Below, piece by piece: positions 1 through 16,734 of a DNA stretch of 64,000 nt; position 1 is the first letter of the stretch; every line of letters starts with the position of its first letter. A model generated the notes under the pieces. That model was not told where the DNA came from. It saw only the letters and a list, made by a program, of their open reading frames with translations, and searched no databases. Location of the stretch: the NCBI RefSeq assembly GCF_040802235.1, contig NC_133172.1:58597613-58661612 (forward strand). Reading direction: 5' to 3'. The DNA is from Manis javanica. Its lineage: Eukaryota; Chordata; Mammalia; Pholidota; Manidae. The position numbers and the translations under genes are program-made.

Positions 1-2279
<2,279 letters not shown>

Positions 2280-2304
2280 TGACCCCAGAGGTCAGGAAAG
2301 ATTT

Positions 2305-2570
2305 TTGTTCCATTTGTCTATTGCTACATAAGATCGCCTGCAAATGGGTACTTTGCGCACAGATCTGGGGTGACTGGGCTCAGCTGACCAGCTGTCACTT
2401 GGGGTCCTGTGGGGAGGCTGGAGTGGCCTTGGTGTTGTAGCATCCCACACACCAAGGAGCCCCTCCCATCACCTCTCACCTGCTCGTCTCCATCTCCCCC
2501 AAAGTCCCCAGACACCTGAGGCTCCCAGAGCCGCCGTCCAAAAGGAGACGCGGCAGAAGCTAACACCACT
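2305..2570 (-). repeat. MLT1-type LTR fragment (MaLR)
   Basis: The + strand text 'tgtctattgctacataa' and 'gggtgactgggctcagctg' matches the start of reverse-complemented MLT1 LTRs. The rest of intron 2103-3499 holds an L2-like piece at about 3145-3215 and otherwise nothing I recognise. Confidence 0.45.
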
Positions 2571-3475
2571 TCCTCCCGATCGTACCTGCTAGAAGGAGGT
2601 CACCGCGGCCGGCCTGTAGTCGAGGGGAGAGCAGTTAGACTCTGCCTCTCAGCAGGAGGGATGTCGGAATTTGGCCACCAGAGCTTCCCATGCCAGTGTG
2701 GTAGTGAGGGTGGGAGCCCAGGACCGAGGAGGCGTCAGCAGGAAGGCGGGCGCAAGGCACACCAGGACCTGTAGCTGCGGGGGGCCAGGGTGGCTAGAAC
2801 ACGGCGAGACAAGGGGGCGGGAGGCTCGGGACATGGGGGGCCATGCAGGAGGAGCCTAGCAGGTCCCCGAAGACCCTGGTGAGGAGCTGGGGGTCCGTCC
2901 AAATGCCTGTCCTCACTGCGTCATGAGGGGGCTTTTGGGAGAGGGATGCCCACAGGACAGGAGGCAGGCAGGCTCGACGTGAGGCTGCATGTGCTGTCCC
3001 TGGTCAGGGGAACGTCATCAGGAAGGGGAGCTTGGGGCAGGGCTACCAGCGTGTTGGTCCCATGCAGCAGGGACTGGAAGGACAGGGCACCTAGGGAGCT
3101 GCCCGAAGCCCCCACAAGGAGGCATGTGTGCCCTGGGGCTTCAGTTCAGTTTAGCAAGCATGTCCTGAACACCTCCGGTGTGCCCGGCACCAGGGAAGGA
3201 CTAGGGTACAAAGAGGTGTCCTGTCTCTGGGAGTCTGCCAACCCTCTGAGGCTGGGTGTGTATCATTCCTACGTGTATTTACCAAGAGCCTGCCCCATGG
3301 TCTGCTGGGCGCACACTAACGTCCCCACTGGCAGAGGGGAGGCTGGGGCGGGCCACTTGCCCAGTATCCCGCAGCCAGGAATGTGGAGGGCAGAGCAGGG
3401 TTGCCCGTGTTCAGATGTTCTCATGCGGGTGGCATGGAGCCTGTCTGTAGATGCCCTTTTGGGGGCCAGTGGTAA

Positions 3476-4377
<902 letters not shown>

Positions 4378-4425
4378 CAAAGGAAAGGCGGACCCACCAG
4401 GCTAACACTGCCCTCCAAGTCCACA
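4378..4425 (+). CDS. CMIP: CMIP coding exon C (16 codons, small exon)
   Basis: Only 48 nt: QRKGGPTRLTLPSKST, between gttgcag|CAA and ACA|gtgagt. It is phase 0 on both sides and encodes a short basic Pro/Ser/Thr linker between the helical exon B and the LRR exons. Being short and symmetric it could be skipped without changing frame, but the window alone does not show that it is. Confidence 0.95.
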
Positions 4426-4634
4426 GTGAGTCGCTCCCATTCCCCTTCTGGGCAGGGTGGAGAGAGGGGGCTGTAGTCTGCCTGATGGGGCAGGGCAGGC
4501 AGCGTCTGTTGGAGGTGATGGGGGCAGTGGTGTACAAGGACCCCTAATACCTGACAGGCCAGCTTTTTCAGGAGGGAACCAGGTTGCAGGAAACCAAACA
4601 TGATCGAGATTGTTGATGTTGCTGTGTCACCAGT

Positions 4635-4765
4635 TAATGATGATAATGACAGTAACAGCTACTCTACACTAAGCACTTGTGGACCAGATACTGTGCTATT
4701 ACTTCCTTTTATCCCCACAGCACTGTGAGCTTGGCGCCTCTTTCCATCCTCATTTTACAAAGTCT
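4635..4765 (-). repeat. MIR SINE fragment
   Basis: The + strand shows 'taatgatgataatgacagt', 'actgtgctattacttcc' and 'cctcattttacaaagtc', the reverse complement of the MIR 3' half. It lies in the intron between exons C and D. Confidence 0.6.
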
Positions 4766-5141
4766 TCAGGGATCTTCGCTTTTATCTTGCTACCCAACTG
4801 TTCTTGGCATGTGGCTCGACCTCATGGTCCACAAAGGCTGCTCAAGCTCTAGCCAACGTGCCTCTTCCCTTTGAGGACCTTCCTAGAAGGTCACTGGAGA
4901 CATCTACCTATGTACCACTGTCCAGACTTAGCACATGGCCACAGCTGGCAAATCAGCCTTAATTCAGGGCAGCCAGGTGGCAGCTAAAACTCAAAGGATT
5001 CTATGACTGGGATGGAAGGGAAAGTGGGTACTACCCTCCATGGCTTCACAGTCTAGAGCTCATGCTTTAGTTGGTCTCCATAGGCCTTAGAGCAAGGGAG
5101 TGGGCACAAGCTGCTGGCTGGGAGAGTGAGGTGGCTGGGCA

Positions 5142-5161
5142 CGCACGCACACACACACACG
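5142..5161. repeat. (CA)n microsatellite, short
   Basis: Alternating cgcacgcacacacacacac in the intron before exon D. Confidence 0.85.
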
Positions 5162-5436
5162 TCTGGGAGAGGGATGCGGCCCCGGAACACCCCAGCTGAT
5201 GACTCGGGTGAGTCACAGCACTGCGAAGGCTTTCTCCTCCGCCCAGCGGCTGCCACCCATGGGGACGTGGAGGCAGCCCCTCCATCCTGACACCTCCATG
5301 GTGCACCAAGCCAGGCCATCACCCCAGCTCCTGGGGACTCACCCAGCTACAGGTCTCTGGGGGTGAAGAGGAGGAGGTGGGGAGAGTGGAGGCTCAGGGT
5401 CTCGGGAACCCCGGGCAGCCCCAGGCCTCCTCCTAG

Positions 5437-6985
<1,549 letters not shown>

Positions 6986-8049
6986 GTGAATAAGGCCCAG
7001 CCCCCAGGCTGCAGGTACTTGTCTGAGGGACCCAGCTGCAGGCAAGTGCTCTAGGACACTCCTGCTGCGCTGGCCCACCGGCAGCCACCTCCACCTGGGA
7101 GCTGTCTCGGAGCTGCTCACCCAGAACCACGTTTTACCAATACGCGTGTTAAAATTGGCAAAGTGCTGCCCTAATAGAAGGAGACACAGCGTACTCAGGA
7201 AACCTGGGAATGCTGGTCCTGTACGCCAGCCCTGACCTACTAAATAAAATATTGGGTGATGCTCGGCCTGGGAATCTGCATTTCCCATTTTCAGATCCGT
7301 TGGTTTAAACAAGAGGCTGCGTGTCTCAGCTGGGCGGAATCAAGGAAGGCTTCCCTGGGAGGTGACCAGATCTGAGTGTGACACATACATAGGAACTGGC
7401 CAACGGGGAGGCATGCTGGCAGGGGCCATGACTGCCGCGAGCTTGTTGGCGAATTCTGGATGGCTTGGGAGGGGTGGGGTCAGGTGACAGGGCTAACAGA
7501 GGGCAGAGGGAATAAGGTGTGGAGCCGCTTCTCCGCAAAGGTGCTCCCTGGGTGCACAGTCACGCAGTGGGGCAGGGGCCGTGGGTGACAGTGCAGGCTC
7601 CGGGGCCCTGCCCCAGCCCCTTGCTCAGTGCCTCCAGAGTGGGACAGGGCATCGCATCTCTCACAGACTTCCTGTGTGGCTCTTGATGCAAACCAGACTG
7701 AGGCCTGCTTTGGAGAAGCTGGGGCCTGAGTCAGCTCTTACTGGGAGAGCTTCCGGGGTTCCCTTGCAGGGAGGGCTAGGCCTTGTCCATCAGGGCTGGT
7801 CTGGGTTGTGGCAGGCAAGCTTTGGGGACATTTTGGGGTACAGGCAGTGCAGGGACACAGCACACGGCCCAGAACAGAGGGAGGCTGAGAGGGCAAGGAA
7901 AGAACATGGGCCCAATTCAGACTAGCCTGAAATAGACTTTCTGTCCAACAGCCCTGTGGTATGCCTCTGAAACTCCACCTCCTCTACTCTGTTTCCTAAA
8001 CAACCAACAGCCTTGGCCAGTAATCAGTCCCCCCACCCCCCCAGCTTGA

Positions 8050-8292
<243 letters not shown>

Positions 8293-8329
8293 TAAGCCCA
8301 CAAATAAAATAATGGCAGGTCGAGAGAAG

Positions 8330-8760
8330 TGATGAAGAGGAGGCCAGCAGGGATTGGTAGATTGGAGGACCTGTGTGCCAGGGTATGATCAGGGGCAGTC
8401 CCTTTGAAGTAGAGGCCGCATGAGCTGAGACCCAAAAGATAAGAAGCCGAGGATGCAGAAGGCGAGAGCAAGAACAAGTTTCAAGGTCCCGCGGCGGAGG
8501 GGCTGTCACACACTGACTTCGTAGTGAACGGGACCAGAAGAGAACAGGCTGCACCAGACTGAATAAGCCCTCGTCGGTCGTGAAAGGGCTGTGGATTCCA
8601 TCCAAGTTCAGCAGAAAGTGTTCAGAGGCTCTGAGCAGGGTAATGAGTTATGCTCTCAGAAGCTTGTGTGGCTGTTACATGGAAGATGGATTTTCTGAGA
8701 GGGAATGTGAGCTATGGTAGAAGCAGGGGAAACATTTACGGGCTGATGCGGTACAGCAGG
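8330..8760 (-). repeat. L2 LINE fragment
   Basis: The stretch from 'ccgcatgagctgagaccca' through 'gaaagggctgtggattcc' to 'ggctgttacatggaagatgg' follows the well-known reverse-complemented L2 body. It is old and gapped. Confidence 0.55.
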
Positions 8761-9419
8761 TTAAGAGCCTGGACTGGCAGCCTCCGCTAGGTCGGCAAGA
8801 TAAAATGAGGAAAGAGAGTGAGTGGGGAAGGGGCACATTTTGTTTGTGGAAAAGCACATCTTGGAGGTTTGGAGGGGCTGGCCTGGGCCCTCAGCAGCCT
8901 CTGCCACCTCGTCGCCCTAGGCCCTGTTACCCCGGAAGGAGTGGGTAAGGCACAGAGAGCCAGTGCCGTATGATGAGAGGGCAAGGCCAGGCAGCCGGAT
9001 GGCACCCTGAGCTCACTGGCACCCTTGCACTTGGAAGCTACTTGGAGGGAATCCCCCTCCAGCAGGGATACCCCTCTCAGCTGCCACCTCCAGCTTGGCC
9101 AGAAGCTCACTGGCTAAGGCTCCAGGTGCCTTCAGAGCACCTACTGTGTGCCAGGCGGTGCTGGGGACTGGGGTGCCAGGATGTGGCTGGCTCACCACTG
9201 CCTGGAGGCAGCTAAGTCCTGGCAGGCAGACAAGTGCAGCTAGCCAAGGTGGGACAGGACGGGCCAGCAGGGAGGGGACCACTAGCCCTACTCATTCACA
9301 AAAGGAGGTCTTGAGAAGTGAGTCTGCAGGGAAGCCAGAAGGGAGAGGCAAGGAGCATGCGGAGAGGGAGGCAGGGCATGGGTGCAGGGGACACAGGAGG
9401 GGCCAGGGCAGAGTGCCAC

Positions 9420-9545
9420 CCAGCGGGTTCAAACCTCAGCACCATCAGCCTCACCCGGGCTCACTGGAAATGCAGACTCCAGGGCCCCCTCCAGACCGAC
9501 CGAGTCTGAATGGGCATTTTAGCTCCACCCCTGAGGGTCCCTGTG
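9420..9545. repeat. MER5-like DNA transposon fragment
   Basis: The text 'ggaaatgcagactccaggg' followed by a Gln/Thr-like pyrimidine-rich block resembles MER5A/B (hAT-Charlie). Orientation and extent are uncertain. Elsewhere in intron 8194-10635 there is a TG-rich stretch (9961-10002) and a MIR piece (10371-10460). Confidence 0.35.
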
Positions 9546-9960
9546 CCACAGAAGTTGAAGAAGCAGAGATCTCAGTGCCCCCAGACCATGCAGAGAAGAG
9601 GGCATGGTAAGAAAAGTCACTTTCTATTGCTGTGTTGTTTCTACACTTTGGAAGACACGGTGCCCATTCGATGGTACTGGCCAGTAACACCAGCCTCTGT
9701 GCTGTGGGGACTTGGAGCAGTCTGGGGGCTGCCTGCCCTGGGGATGAGGCCACATAGTTCACTGCCCAGTCCAGCCAGATCTTCCCGCTTTTCCATAGAA
9801 CCTGGGAACCTAGATTGTCCTGGTGTGGCCTCCTCATTTTGAAATGTTGGCTTCAGTTTTTTTTTACCACACTGCAGTGGTGAGAGCAGGCCCATTTGTA
9901 AGCTCTGCCTGGGCAGCAGGGAGTCACTAAGCACTGTTATGCAAGGAGAGCAGTGAGGAA

Positions 9961-10002
9961 TTGTGTGTGTGCATGTGCAGGCGTGCATATGTGTGTGTGC
10001 GG
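9961..10002. repeat. (TG)n-like imperfect simple repeat
   Basis: ttgtgtgtgtgcatgtgcag followed by further gtgtgtgtgc units in the last CMIP intron. Confidence 0.7.
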
Positions 10003-10370
10003 TAAAAGATGACAAAGCCTGTGTACATAGGAAAGCTGGGGAGGGAGGCAGCGAAGGCAGGACACCAGGTAGCAGCCTCTCCCTACCGAGAAGGCAGGTA
10101 AGAAAAGGCCAACTGCCCAGGAACGGAGGAGAGGAAGCGCCCTGGGTAGCGGGGTGAGAGCGGGAAGGAGCTCTGAGGAACAGCGGGGGGAGTCCTGTAG
10201 TCTAGTGAAGCCCTGACGGGGACCTGCCCCCCAGGCGCCTGCAGCTGGCGCTGACCCGCTGCATTCACCCTGCCTGACTGCTGCAGATGCTCTCAGCAGT
10301 GGCAGAAGCCAGAGTAGCTGCCAGCCGCAGAGCCCACACGCGGTGCTGGACAGGGCGCCCGGACTTGCCG

Positions 10371-10460
10371 CGGTTTGCTACTTAATCCCTGGCACCGTCC
10401 TGTGAGCCAGTGACCGGACGCAGATTCGCTCCACAGATGAGGAGATGGGCTCCGGGTCCG
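10371..10460 (-). repeat. MIR SINE fragment
   Basis: 'cttaatccctggcaccgtcc' then 'ctccacagatgaggagatgg' resembles the reverse-complemented MIR core. Confidence 0.45.
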
Positions 10461-10635
10461 CCTCAGGGCCCGTGGCCGGGAGGAGGCAGAGCTGGGCTGT
10501 GGCCCGCTTTCCCTGGGGAGGGCAGAGCTGCCCGCTGTGTTGTCCCTGGGGTCCCCCTGCGCGAAGCCCGGGAGCCCCAGCCGCCGTGCGGGCCCAGCCA
10601 GGCTCTGGAAGGGACTGACCCTTCTTCCCCCGCAG

Positions 10636-10689
10636 GCGAAGCTGCCCAACCTGAAGGAGGTGGACGTCCGCTACACTGAAGCCTGGTGA
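10636..10689 (+). CDS. CMIP: CMIP last coding exon G (17 codons and stop)
   Basis: After the acceptor ccccgcag, the codons AKLPNLKEVDVRYTEAW are followed by TGA at 10687-10689, the family's C-terminus. It forms the last LRR strand (LPNLKEVDVRYT). The same exon continues into the 3' UTR. Confidence 0.96.
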   Translation, partial: AKLPNLKEVDVRYTEAW

Positions 10690-11176
10690 AGCCGCAACAC
10701 ACAATCCTTGACTAATAGCTGTAGAGCAGCCAGCCGGTCCTGGGGTCCCGCCACCTTGTCCTGGCTGGGAGAGAGACGGGGGAGTCTTTCTGGGGGTAGA
10801 GCGGGGAGGGGCTCGGGGGGGGGTCCGCCAGCACGCCCAGCCCCCGCCTGATTCTTTTAGCTTCGTAATTGGAAACCTTGACCTGATCTAAAATGGACTT
10901 TGTAGCAACCAGAGGAGCGCCAGCAGGTCGGGAGGGGTGGGCGGGGGGCTTGGGGAGGGGGTCCCTTGTGGATTGTCTTTGCCTTTGTGTTTAATGCCGT
11001 GTGGGAAAAGTCAACTGGATGCCACCATCACACAGTCCTGCTGGGCCTCCGGCCGAGGAAGGGTGCCCCCTCCTCAGAGGCCCGCCTGAGAGCTCGCCCC
11101 ACGCGGGGCAGGAAGCCCCAGTCATGCCGTCACGCCGTCCTGTGTCCTCGCCATTGCTATGCAAAGTGATTCTCGT

Positions 11177-11184
11177 TGTACATA
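11177..11184 (+). promoter_or_regulatory. Pumilio-type element in the CMIP 3' UTR
   Basis: TGTACATA fits the Pumilio consensus TGTANATA exactly. It lies in an AU-rich part of the UTR, with a related TGTATAAA at about 11305. A functional role is inference. Confidence 0.5.
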
Positions 11185-12550
11185 AGATTTAAATAACGCG
11201 CCTATTTAAGAAATGTTGACAAATTGCGGGTCTGGGACCTGCCTCTTATTTATGAAGTCTCTGACCACCCCCCACCCCCGCCCCGCCTGCCCTGGCGTGT
11301 CATACTGTATAAACCAGTCAGCTGTCGGGGGAGTGGTAGTATTATTGTTATTTTTTTAAAGGAAACAAACAGACAAAAACAAAAACAAAAAAAAAAAAAA
11401 ACCACCTCCTTGGAAAATTAATTGCTTTGTCGTCATGGGGTCTGTATGCTCACACTCTCCCGCCAGCTGTCCGTCTGCCCCCTGCCCGTCCGTCTGCCCC
11501 CCTGCCTGCCCGCCTGCCGGTGTGTCTTTCTGATTCCCAGGTGTCTCCAGCATCCTCGCAGGGTGGGGGTCAGGCTGGGGGAGGAGAAGTGGGGTCCCCA
11601 CATTGTAGTCTCGCTCCTCTAAGGCCCCAGCTTTCTCTCGGCCCCCTTTACACGTTTGGAGGGGTGGGTGCTAACCTGTCCTCCCCAGCCCGGCCCCTCC
11701 CCGGAGGGCTCCCATCTCCGGAGGCCTCTGTCCCTGACCCGACTCCCACCTGTGGCCCCTCGCCATCCTTGCCTCTCGTGGTCGCCTCTGCATGCCCGCC
11801 TCTTTGCATGGTCTCTTGGGAGAAGAGAGAGATGTCGTCTCCTCCAGCCTGACTGCCCAGCCCGACTGCCCAGCCCTCCGCCCCATGAATGTGACCACTG
11901 CAGCGCAGATGCCCCTTCTGTCCCCACACCTGCCCCAAGACAAACCAACCTCCATGTCTTTCGTAATTGTAGGCTTTTTCTTAACAAGCCCTCACTGTAC
12001 AGAACAGCCCCTCTATGGTTTACTTGGGTCCCCTCCCTGCCAACCCCCCTTTTCTGTTGGTTTAGCACAAATACCGCCCCCTCCGGCACCTCCAGACCTA
12101 ACCCCCCGTCAATGTAATTGTTTTATATATATATTTAATCTTATTCAATGGAAACCATGCTTTTGTCGTTTTATACTTTGCTAGGTAGACTTTATTACCC
12201 CCCGACTATGCCCTCATTTTTTTAAAAAAGGAGAAAAAAAAAGAAATTGGGTTTGTCTTAATTCCTCTTACATGCCAGGTTTTCTTTCGTGTGTGCGTGC
12301 GAGTGTGCCTCGTTTTGTGTTCTGTTTTTGTTGTTGTTTTCTGTTGTTCGGTTTCACCCTCCCCACTCTGGTCCGTCTTTACAGCACTCTGGTGCAGGAA
12401 GAAGCAGAAACAAAAAAAAAAATTGAAAACGAAAAAAAAAAAAGAAGAGCCGAGACATGCCAGCCCTTCCCTTCGCACTGTTGCTTTTCCTGATGGTTAG
12501 TACTACTGTCACGTAGCTGTGTTCAGAGATGTGAAATACTTTCAGGCGAA

Positions 12551-12556
12551 AATAAA
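12551..12556 (+). terminator. CMIP: CMIP polyadenylation signal
   Basis: AATAAA, the only canonical hexamer I find in the UTR. It is followed by a G/T-rich region (ctgtgtgactgtgaggggg, about 12592) that fits a downstream element. Cleavage is inferred near 12570-12580. Confidence 0.85.
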
Positions 12557-12699
12557 CTGTAAGTGACTCATTGACACCAGCCTTTCTGTGTGACTGTGAG
12601 GGGGCCTTTCGAGGGAGGGGACGGGCAGGGAGCAAGACCCAGGCCAGGAGTCGGGGGCCTGGGGCAGAGCCTGAACACCCTGTCCCGAGTGTCCAGGGC

Positions 12700-12870
12700 T
12701 TCTTGCCCTCCGGGTGGTTCACACGGGGAACCAGGCCTTCCTTTGTCATGGGGCGTCCTGTGGCCTCAACCCACCAGATGCTGGTAGCAGTCTCCCCTGT
12801 CCAGTTGTAACAACCAGAAGAGTCCCAGACACTGCCCGGTGCCCCAGGGCACAGAGTCACCCCCAGGGAC
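12700..12870 (-). repeat. MER20 DNA transposon fragment
   Basis: The + strand shows 'caacccaccagatgctggta' followed by 'gttgtaacaaccagaagag', the reverse complement of the MER20 centre. It sits just past the CMIP polyadenylation site. Confidence 0.65.
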
Positions 12871-14500
12871 AGCCTGTCCCAGTGGTCTCGCCTGAGGTGT
12901 GCTGCAGGGCCTCATGGAAGCTCTGGGCCAGCGCCTCTCAGTCAAATGCGCCTTCTCACCTGGGGGGTCTCGGGAACATGCAGATGCCGCTTGCCAAGGT
13001 CTGGGTGAGGCCCGAGACTGCGTCCCCGGGAGCTCTGGGACCTGCTCACCCTGCTGGCTCACGGAGGGCTGTCTGAGTTCAACAGTCTATAGCTGTCCGT
13101 CCAGCCGCCCCTTCCCCAGGTGTCCTCTAGAGGCCGACTGGGTGTGTCCCAGTAGAAAGTTTCTTCTCGCCCTTCTCCCAACCCCGTTGACTTCCAGGGT
13201 GTCCCCACCCCGTAAGGGCATCACCCCTGCCCAGTGGCCCCTCCCTCGCCCCGCCCCACGTCCAACCCACCGCCACCCTGCCGAGGCCACTCTGGAATGC
13301 TCCTGAGCCACCTCCTTGTCCATCCGCACCTCCGTCTCCCCCACCCTAGGACCAGCTGCAGGTAGAGACGTGTGTGTGTACATGCCGTGTGCGAATCACC
13401 GCACCTGCCCCCTCTCTGACCTGTCTGCTCATAACTACCAGACGGGAGGTGGGGCCCTCCGAGCTGGCCTGGCCTCGGCGCCCCCCACGCTGTCCTGCAT
13501 CGTTGGGGCTCTCCTGCGGGCCGGCTTCCCACTGGGCCTGGAGAACGCAGGCTACCTGGCAGGGGTGGGAGGCAGGAAGAGAAAGGTTTCTACCCTCATG
13601 CTTCCCAGCTTCGGTGCCCGTTCTGAGCAGCAGTGGCCTCCCTCTGTGAGCTTGGCTTCTCCAGGCAGCTGCCTCCGTGATTCCAGCTCGCAGAGTAGTA
13701 GACTCCCAGCCCAGCCCTAGCCTGGTGGGCCCCACGCCTCTGCCAGCTCCGGCGCCTCTCCTGCCCAGCTCGCCCACCCCTCTGGAAGGCCAGCCACTCC
13801 AGCTGTGCTGTGAGTCGGTGGTCAGTCCAGCAGAGACTCCTGGCCAGCTGGATCGCACGATCAGTTCTCCTCGCCCTTCAGACCTATGCATGGTAACAGC
13901 TCCCTCTGCGTTAGCTCCTGGGAACCTCAGTTTCCCCTGTGGAATCCCTAACTGCAGCCCTGCCTTCCCCTCCATGGCTAGCCCTTCCTTCATTCCCACT
14001 GGAATCCCACCTGAGTGGGCCTCCTATTTCATGCCAAAACCCTGTCTATTCCTGCCCCCAGCCATATGCAACCATAACTGATATGCTGGCCCCAGAGGGA
14101 CCCAGTGTGAGCCCAGTGGAGCTCTAGGCCCTTGAGTTGGGAGGGATAGTCATCAAGAAATTTCAAGGCAAATCCTGCAACTGGGGGCAGGAAGAAGCAC
14201 TCCCAAGGGAGTGGCTGCTGGAGTCTTAGAAACTGAGCGGTGCAAAGTACAGGCCAGCGTGATGCACATCTCAGTGCCTGCTTTAGAGTGAACTGTCCTG
14301 CGGTCACTTGGACTATGGTGTGAATGGTACTCCTTAGAGTTGTGCCATGTGGGAACCTGGTTAGGCAAGGTGTCATTTGGGTCTGACAGACTGCTCTAAA
14401 GCTTGCTAGGCTTTGCTAAAATTTTCCCTAAAGGCCAGCAGGGAAAGAGCTCAGAGAGCCTTGAAAAAGGGCCTGGCCTCCTCCATTCATGCTTTCATGC
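12870..14500. other. Intergenic, GC-rich, no gene seen
   Basis: Single-copy-looking GC-rich sequence downstream of CMIP. It has open frames on several strands but none with recognisable content or splice logic. Confidence 0.6.
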
Positions 14501-14720
14501 ATGCATTTAACAATTCTTCATTGAGCGCCTGCTCCCAGCAGGACCCATGGAGGGTGCCAGAAAACATGCAAGATGTAAGAGATGTGGCCCTCAGTCTTCA
14601 GGGATCCATTGCCCAGGTGCACACTGGCAAAGCTGCAGCCCAGTACTGTGCAGCCAGTGCTGTGGCGGGCACAGAGGGTGGCCGCTAACCAGGCTTCGGG
14701 GGTCAAGGCAACTACCTGGA
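14500..14720 (-). repeat. L2 LINE 3' fragment
   Basis: 'caattcttcattgagcgcct' and 'gagatgtggccctcagtctt' are the reverse-complemented L2 3' end, diverged. Confidence 0.5.
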
Positions 14721-14857
14721 GGTGATGGCATTGTGAGAAAGAAGAATGAGGGCATTTGCCAATGTCATCCAAAAAGGGAAGGCGAGTGTGCAAAGATGTG
14801 GCCACAGACCTCATCTATGCTGGAACTGCAGATAGGGAGTGTGATGGGCATGGGAGG

Positions 14858-15293
14858 TGTTACTGCTGGGGTTGAACTGTGTCCCTTAAAAAGAGATGTG
14901 TTGAAGCCCTAACCTGAGAATGTGGCCTTATTTGGAAATAGGGCCTTTCCGGAGTAATCAAGTGAAAATGAGGTCATTAGGGTGGGCCCTAATCCATGGG
15001 ATGGGTGTCCTAATACAAAGGGGAAAGTTGGGCCCAGAAGCAGACATGCACAGAGGGAATCAACAGGAGGAGACTGCACACTGGGAGAAGGCCACCTAAG
15101 GACAAAGGCTGGAGATTGGAGCGGATCGTCCGCACGTCAGAGACAGCCCGTGAGCCCCCAGCAGGGACAGGCACGGACAGAGGCCCCCACCGGCCCTCCG
15201 AGCAGCGCCTTACCTGGCATTTCTGGCCTCTGGCACTGAGAGAGAGGGCATTCTGTTGTGGTAAGCCCCCAGCCTGCAGCATTGGGTACGGCG
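14858..15293 (+). repeat. MLT1 LTR (MaLR), sense, nearly complete
   Basis: Starts TGTTACTGCTGGGG and runs through the diagnostic 'ggccttatttggaaataggg' and 'gtcattagggtgggccctaa' blocks to 'gtaagcccccagcctg'. The last 20 or so bases of the LTR are missing where the next element begins. Confidence 0.8.
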
Positions 15294-15730
15294 CGTATCC
15301 GTTCTCTGGGGCAGCCTCACAGCACCACACACCTGGTGGCTTAACACGACAGAAATGATTCCCTCCTAGTTCTGGAGACCAGAAGTCCACAGTCGAGGGG
15401 TTGGCCGGGCCGTGTCTCCCTGATGACTCTAGAGGGGAAGCCTTTCCTTCTCTCGCAGCTTCTGGGGGCTCCAGGCGTCCCTAGCTCACAGCTGCACCCC
15501 TCCCAGCTCCGCCTCCGAATCACATGGCTTCCTCCTCTCCGTCACAAATACCCCTCTGCCTGTCTCTCGCAGGGACATCCGCCTTTGCATTAGGGCCTGC
15601 CTGACAGTCCAGGCCGATCTCATGGGCACATCCTTGACGCTATCCCATCTGCACAAGCCCTTCCCGGTAAGGCCGCAGTCGTAGGCTCCAGGTCAGTGCA
15701 TCTCCTGGGGGCATGATTCAGCCCACTACG
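15294..15730 (-). repeat. MLT1 LTR (MaLR), antisense
   Basis: Begins 'cgtatccgttctctggggca' (reverse complement of an MLT1 3' end). It contains 'ggtggcttaacacgacagaa' and 'tagttctggagaccagaagt', and ends 'gattcagcccactacg'. It directly abuts the sense copy, forming an inverted pair. Confidence 0.8.
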
Positions 15731-15834
15731 GGGTAGGCACCATGGGGAACGAGCCAGTGGCTAGTTAATCATATTTAGAAGTTAGGATTTATCCTGAGGG
15801 CTATGAATGATTGTAAGGAGGGTGCCATTCTCTT

Positions 15835-16060
15835 ACTCGTTTTCTAACAACACAGTCATGCAGCACTTCACTGAGTGCTGGGCATAGTAACAAGGGTTTT
15901 AGGTCTGAACTCATTTCCTCCTCCTGGCCAGCCTGGGAATCAGGTGCTGATGTGATCTCTCTTGACAGATGGGGGAGTGGAGGCCAGGAGAGGCTGGGTC
16001 TCTTGATCGAGGTCACACAGGGAGCAGAGGATGGAGGCAGGCTTACTACCTGAGCATTAT
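15835..16060 (-). repeat. MIR SINE
   Basis: Long reverse-complement match: 'gcacttcactgagtgctggg', then 'ttgacagatgggggagtgg', then 'cgaggtcacacagggagcag'. Confidence 0.65.
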
Positions 16061-16734
16061 GGGAAGATCCCTCCACAGCAGGATGGTGACTGGGTGGGGC
16101 TGGGACCAGAGCAGGGGCCAGGACAGGGACCATGCCGAGGAAAGAGTCCAGAGAAACCTGGGAGTAGAATGACAGAAACTGAAGATTGGTATGGAGGGGG
16201 GCCCAGCAAGGAGTCACTGAGTGTCTCGGCTTATGCTGTGGAGCGAGCTTCCAGGGCCTAGAACGAGCACCTCTGCCCGGCAGCAGCCCCCAATAACATG
16301 CGGGGCTGGTGTGTAAATGCCGTGGCACCCCGGCTCCTGGAGGGGAGGGTGCTCTGAGCCCTGCAGCCCTCTCTGGGATTAAGCACCAGCTGCCGCCAGG
16401 CTCACTTGTTAGGATTTCCCCCCTTCTCCCCTCACTTTCCCCTGGACCTGCTCCTGGTTCCTGGCACCGCTTCCCAAATAAGCTCTCTGAGCTGAAATCT
16501 TTATCTCAGAGCCTGCTTTTGGGGAAGCCCACACAAAGACAGTGACTAGCCATGCTAGGGGACAGAGGGGCAGGCTGGAGGGAAGCCCCTCCCATGACTG
16601 GGAAAACTCCAGGCATTCCTGCCCAGACCTTAGTGACAGGGCCCCTCCCAGCCGAGGCAGGACCCTGCAAGTGGGGCTCCAAATCTGCTTGGCACCCGCC
16701 TCAAGAGGAGGGGTTGGTGGCTGACAGAAGCTCT

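Larger units (their letters stand above)
10690..12575 (+). other. CMIP: CMIP 3' untranslated region
   Basis: About 1.9 kb from the stop to the inferred cleavage point some 20 nt after the AATAAA. It contains long C-rich stretches (11455-11760), three A-rich tracts (11377-11400, 12228-12244, 12411-12443) and an AT-rich run near 12120-12140. I see no repeat insertion, which fits a conserved UTR. The three A tracts could cause internal oligo-dT priming and false polyadenylation calls. Confidence 0.85.

Noticed and set aside
15294-15730. 5-bp target-site duplication for the antisense MLT1
   Set aside because: The bases on either side (cggcg versus gggta) do not match convincingly, so I do not claim a duplication.
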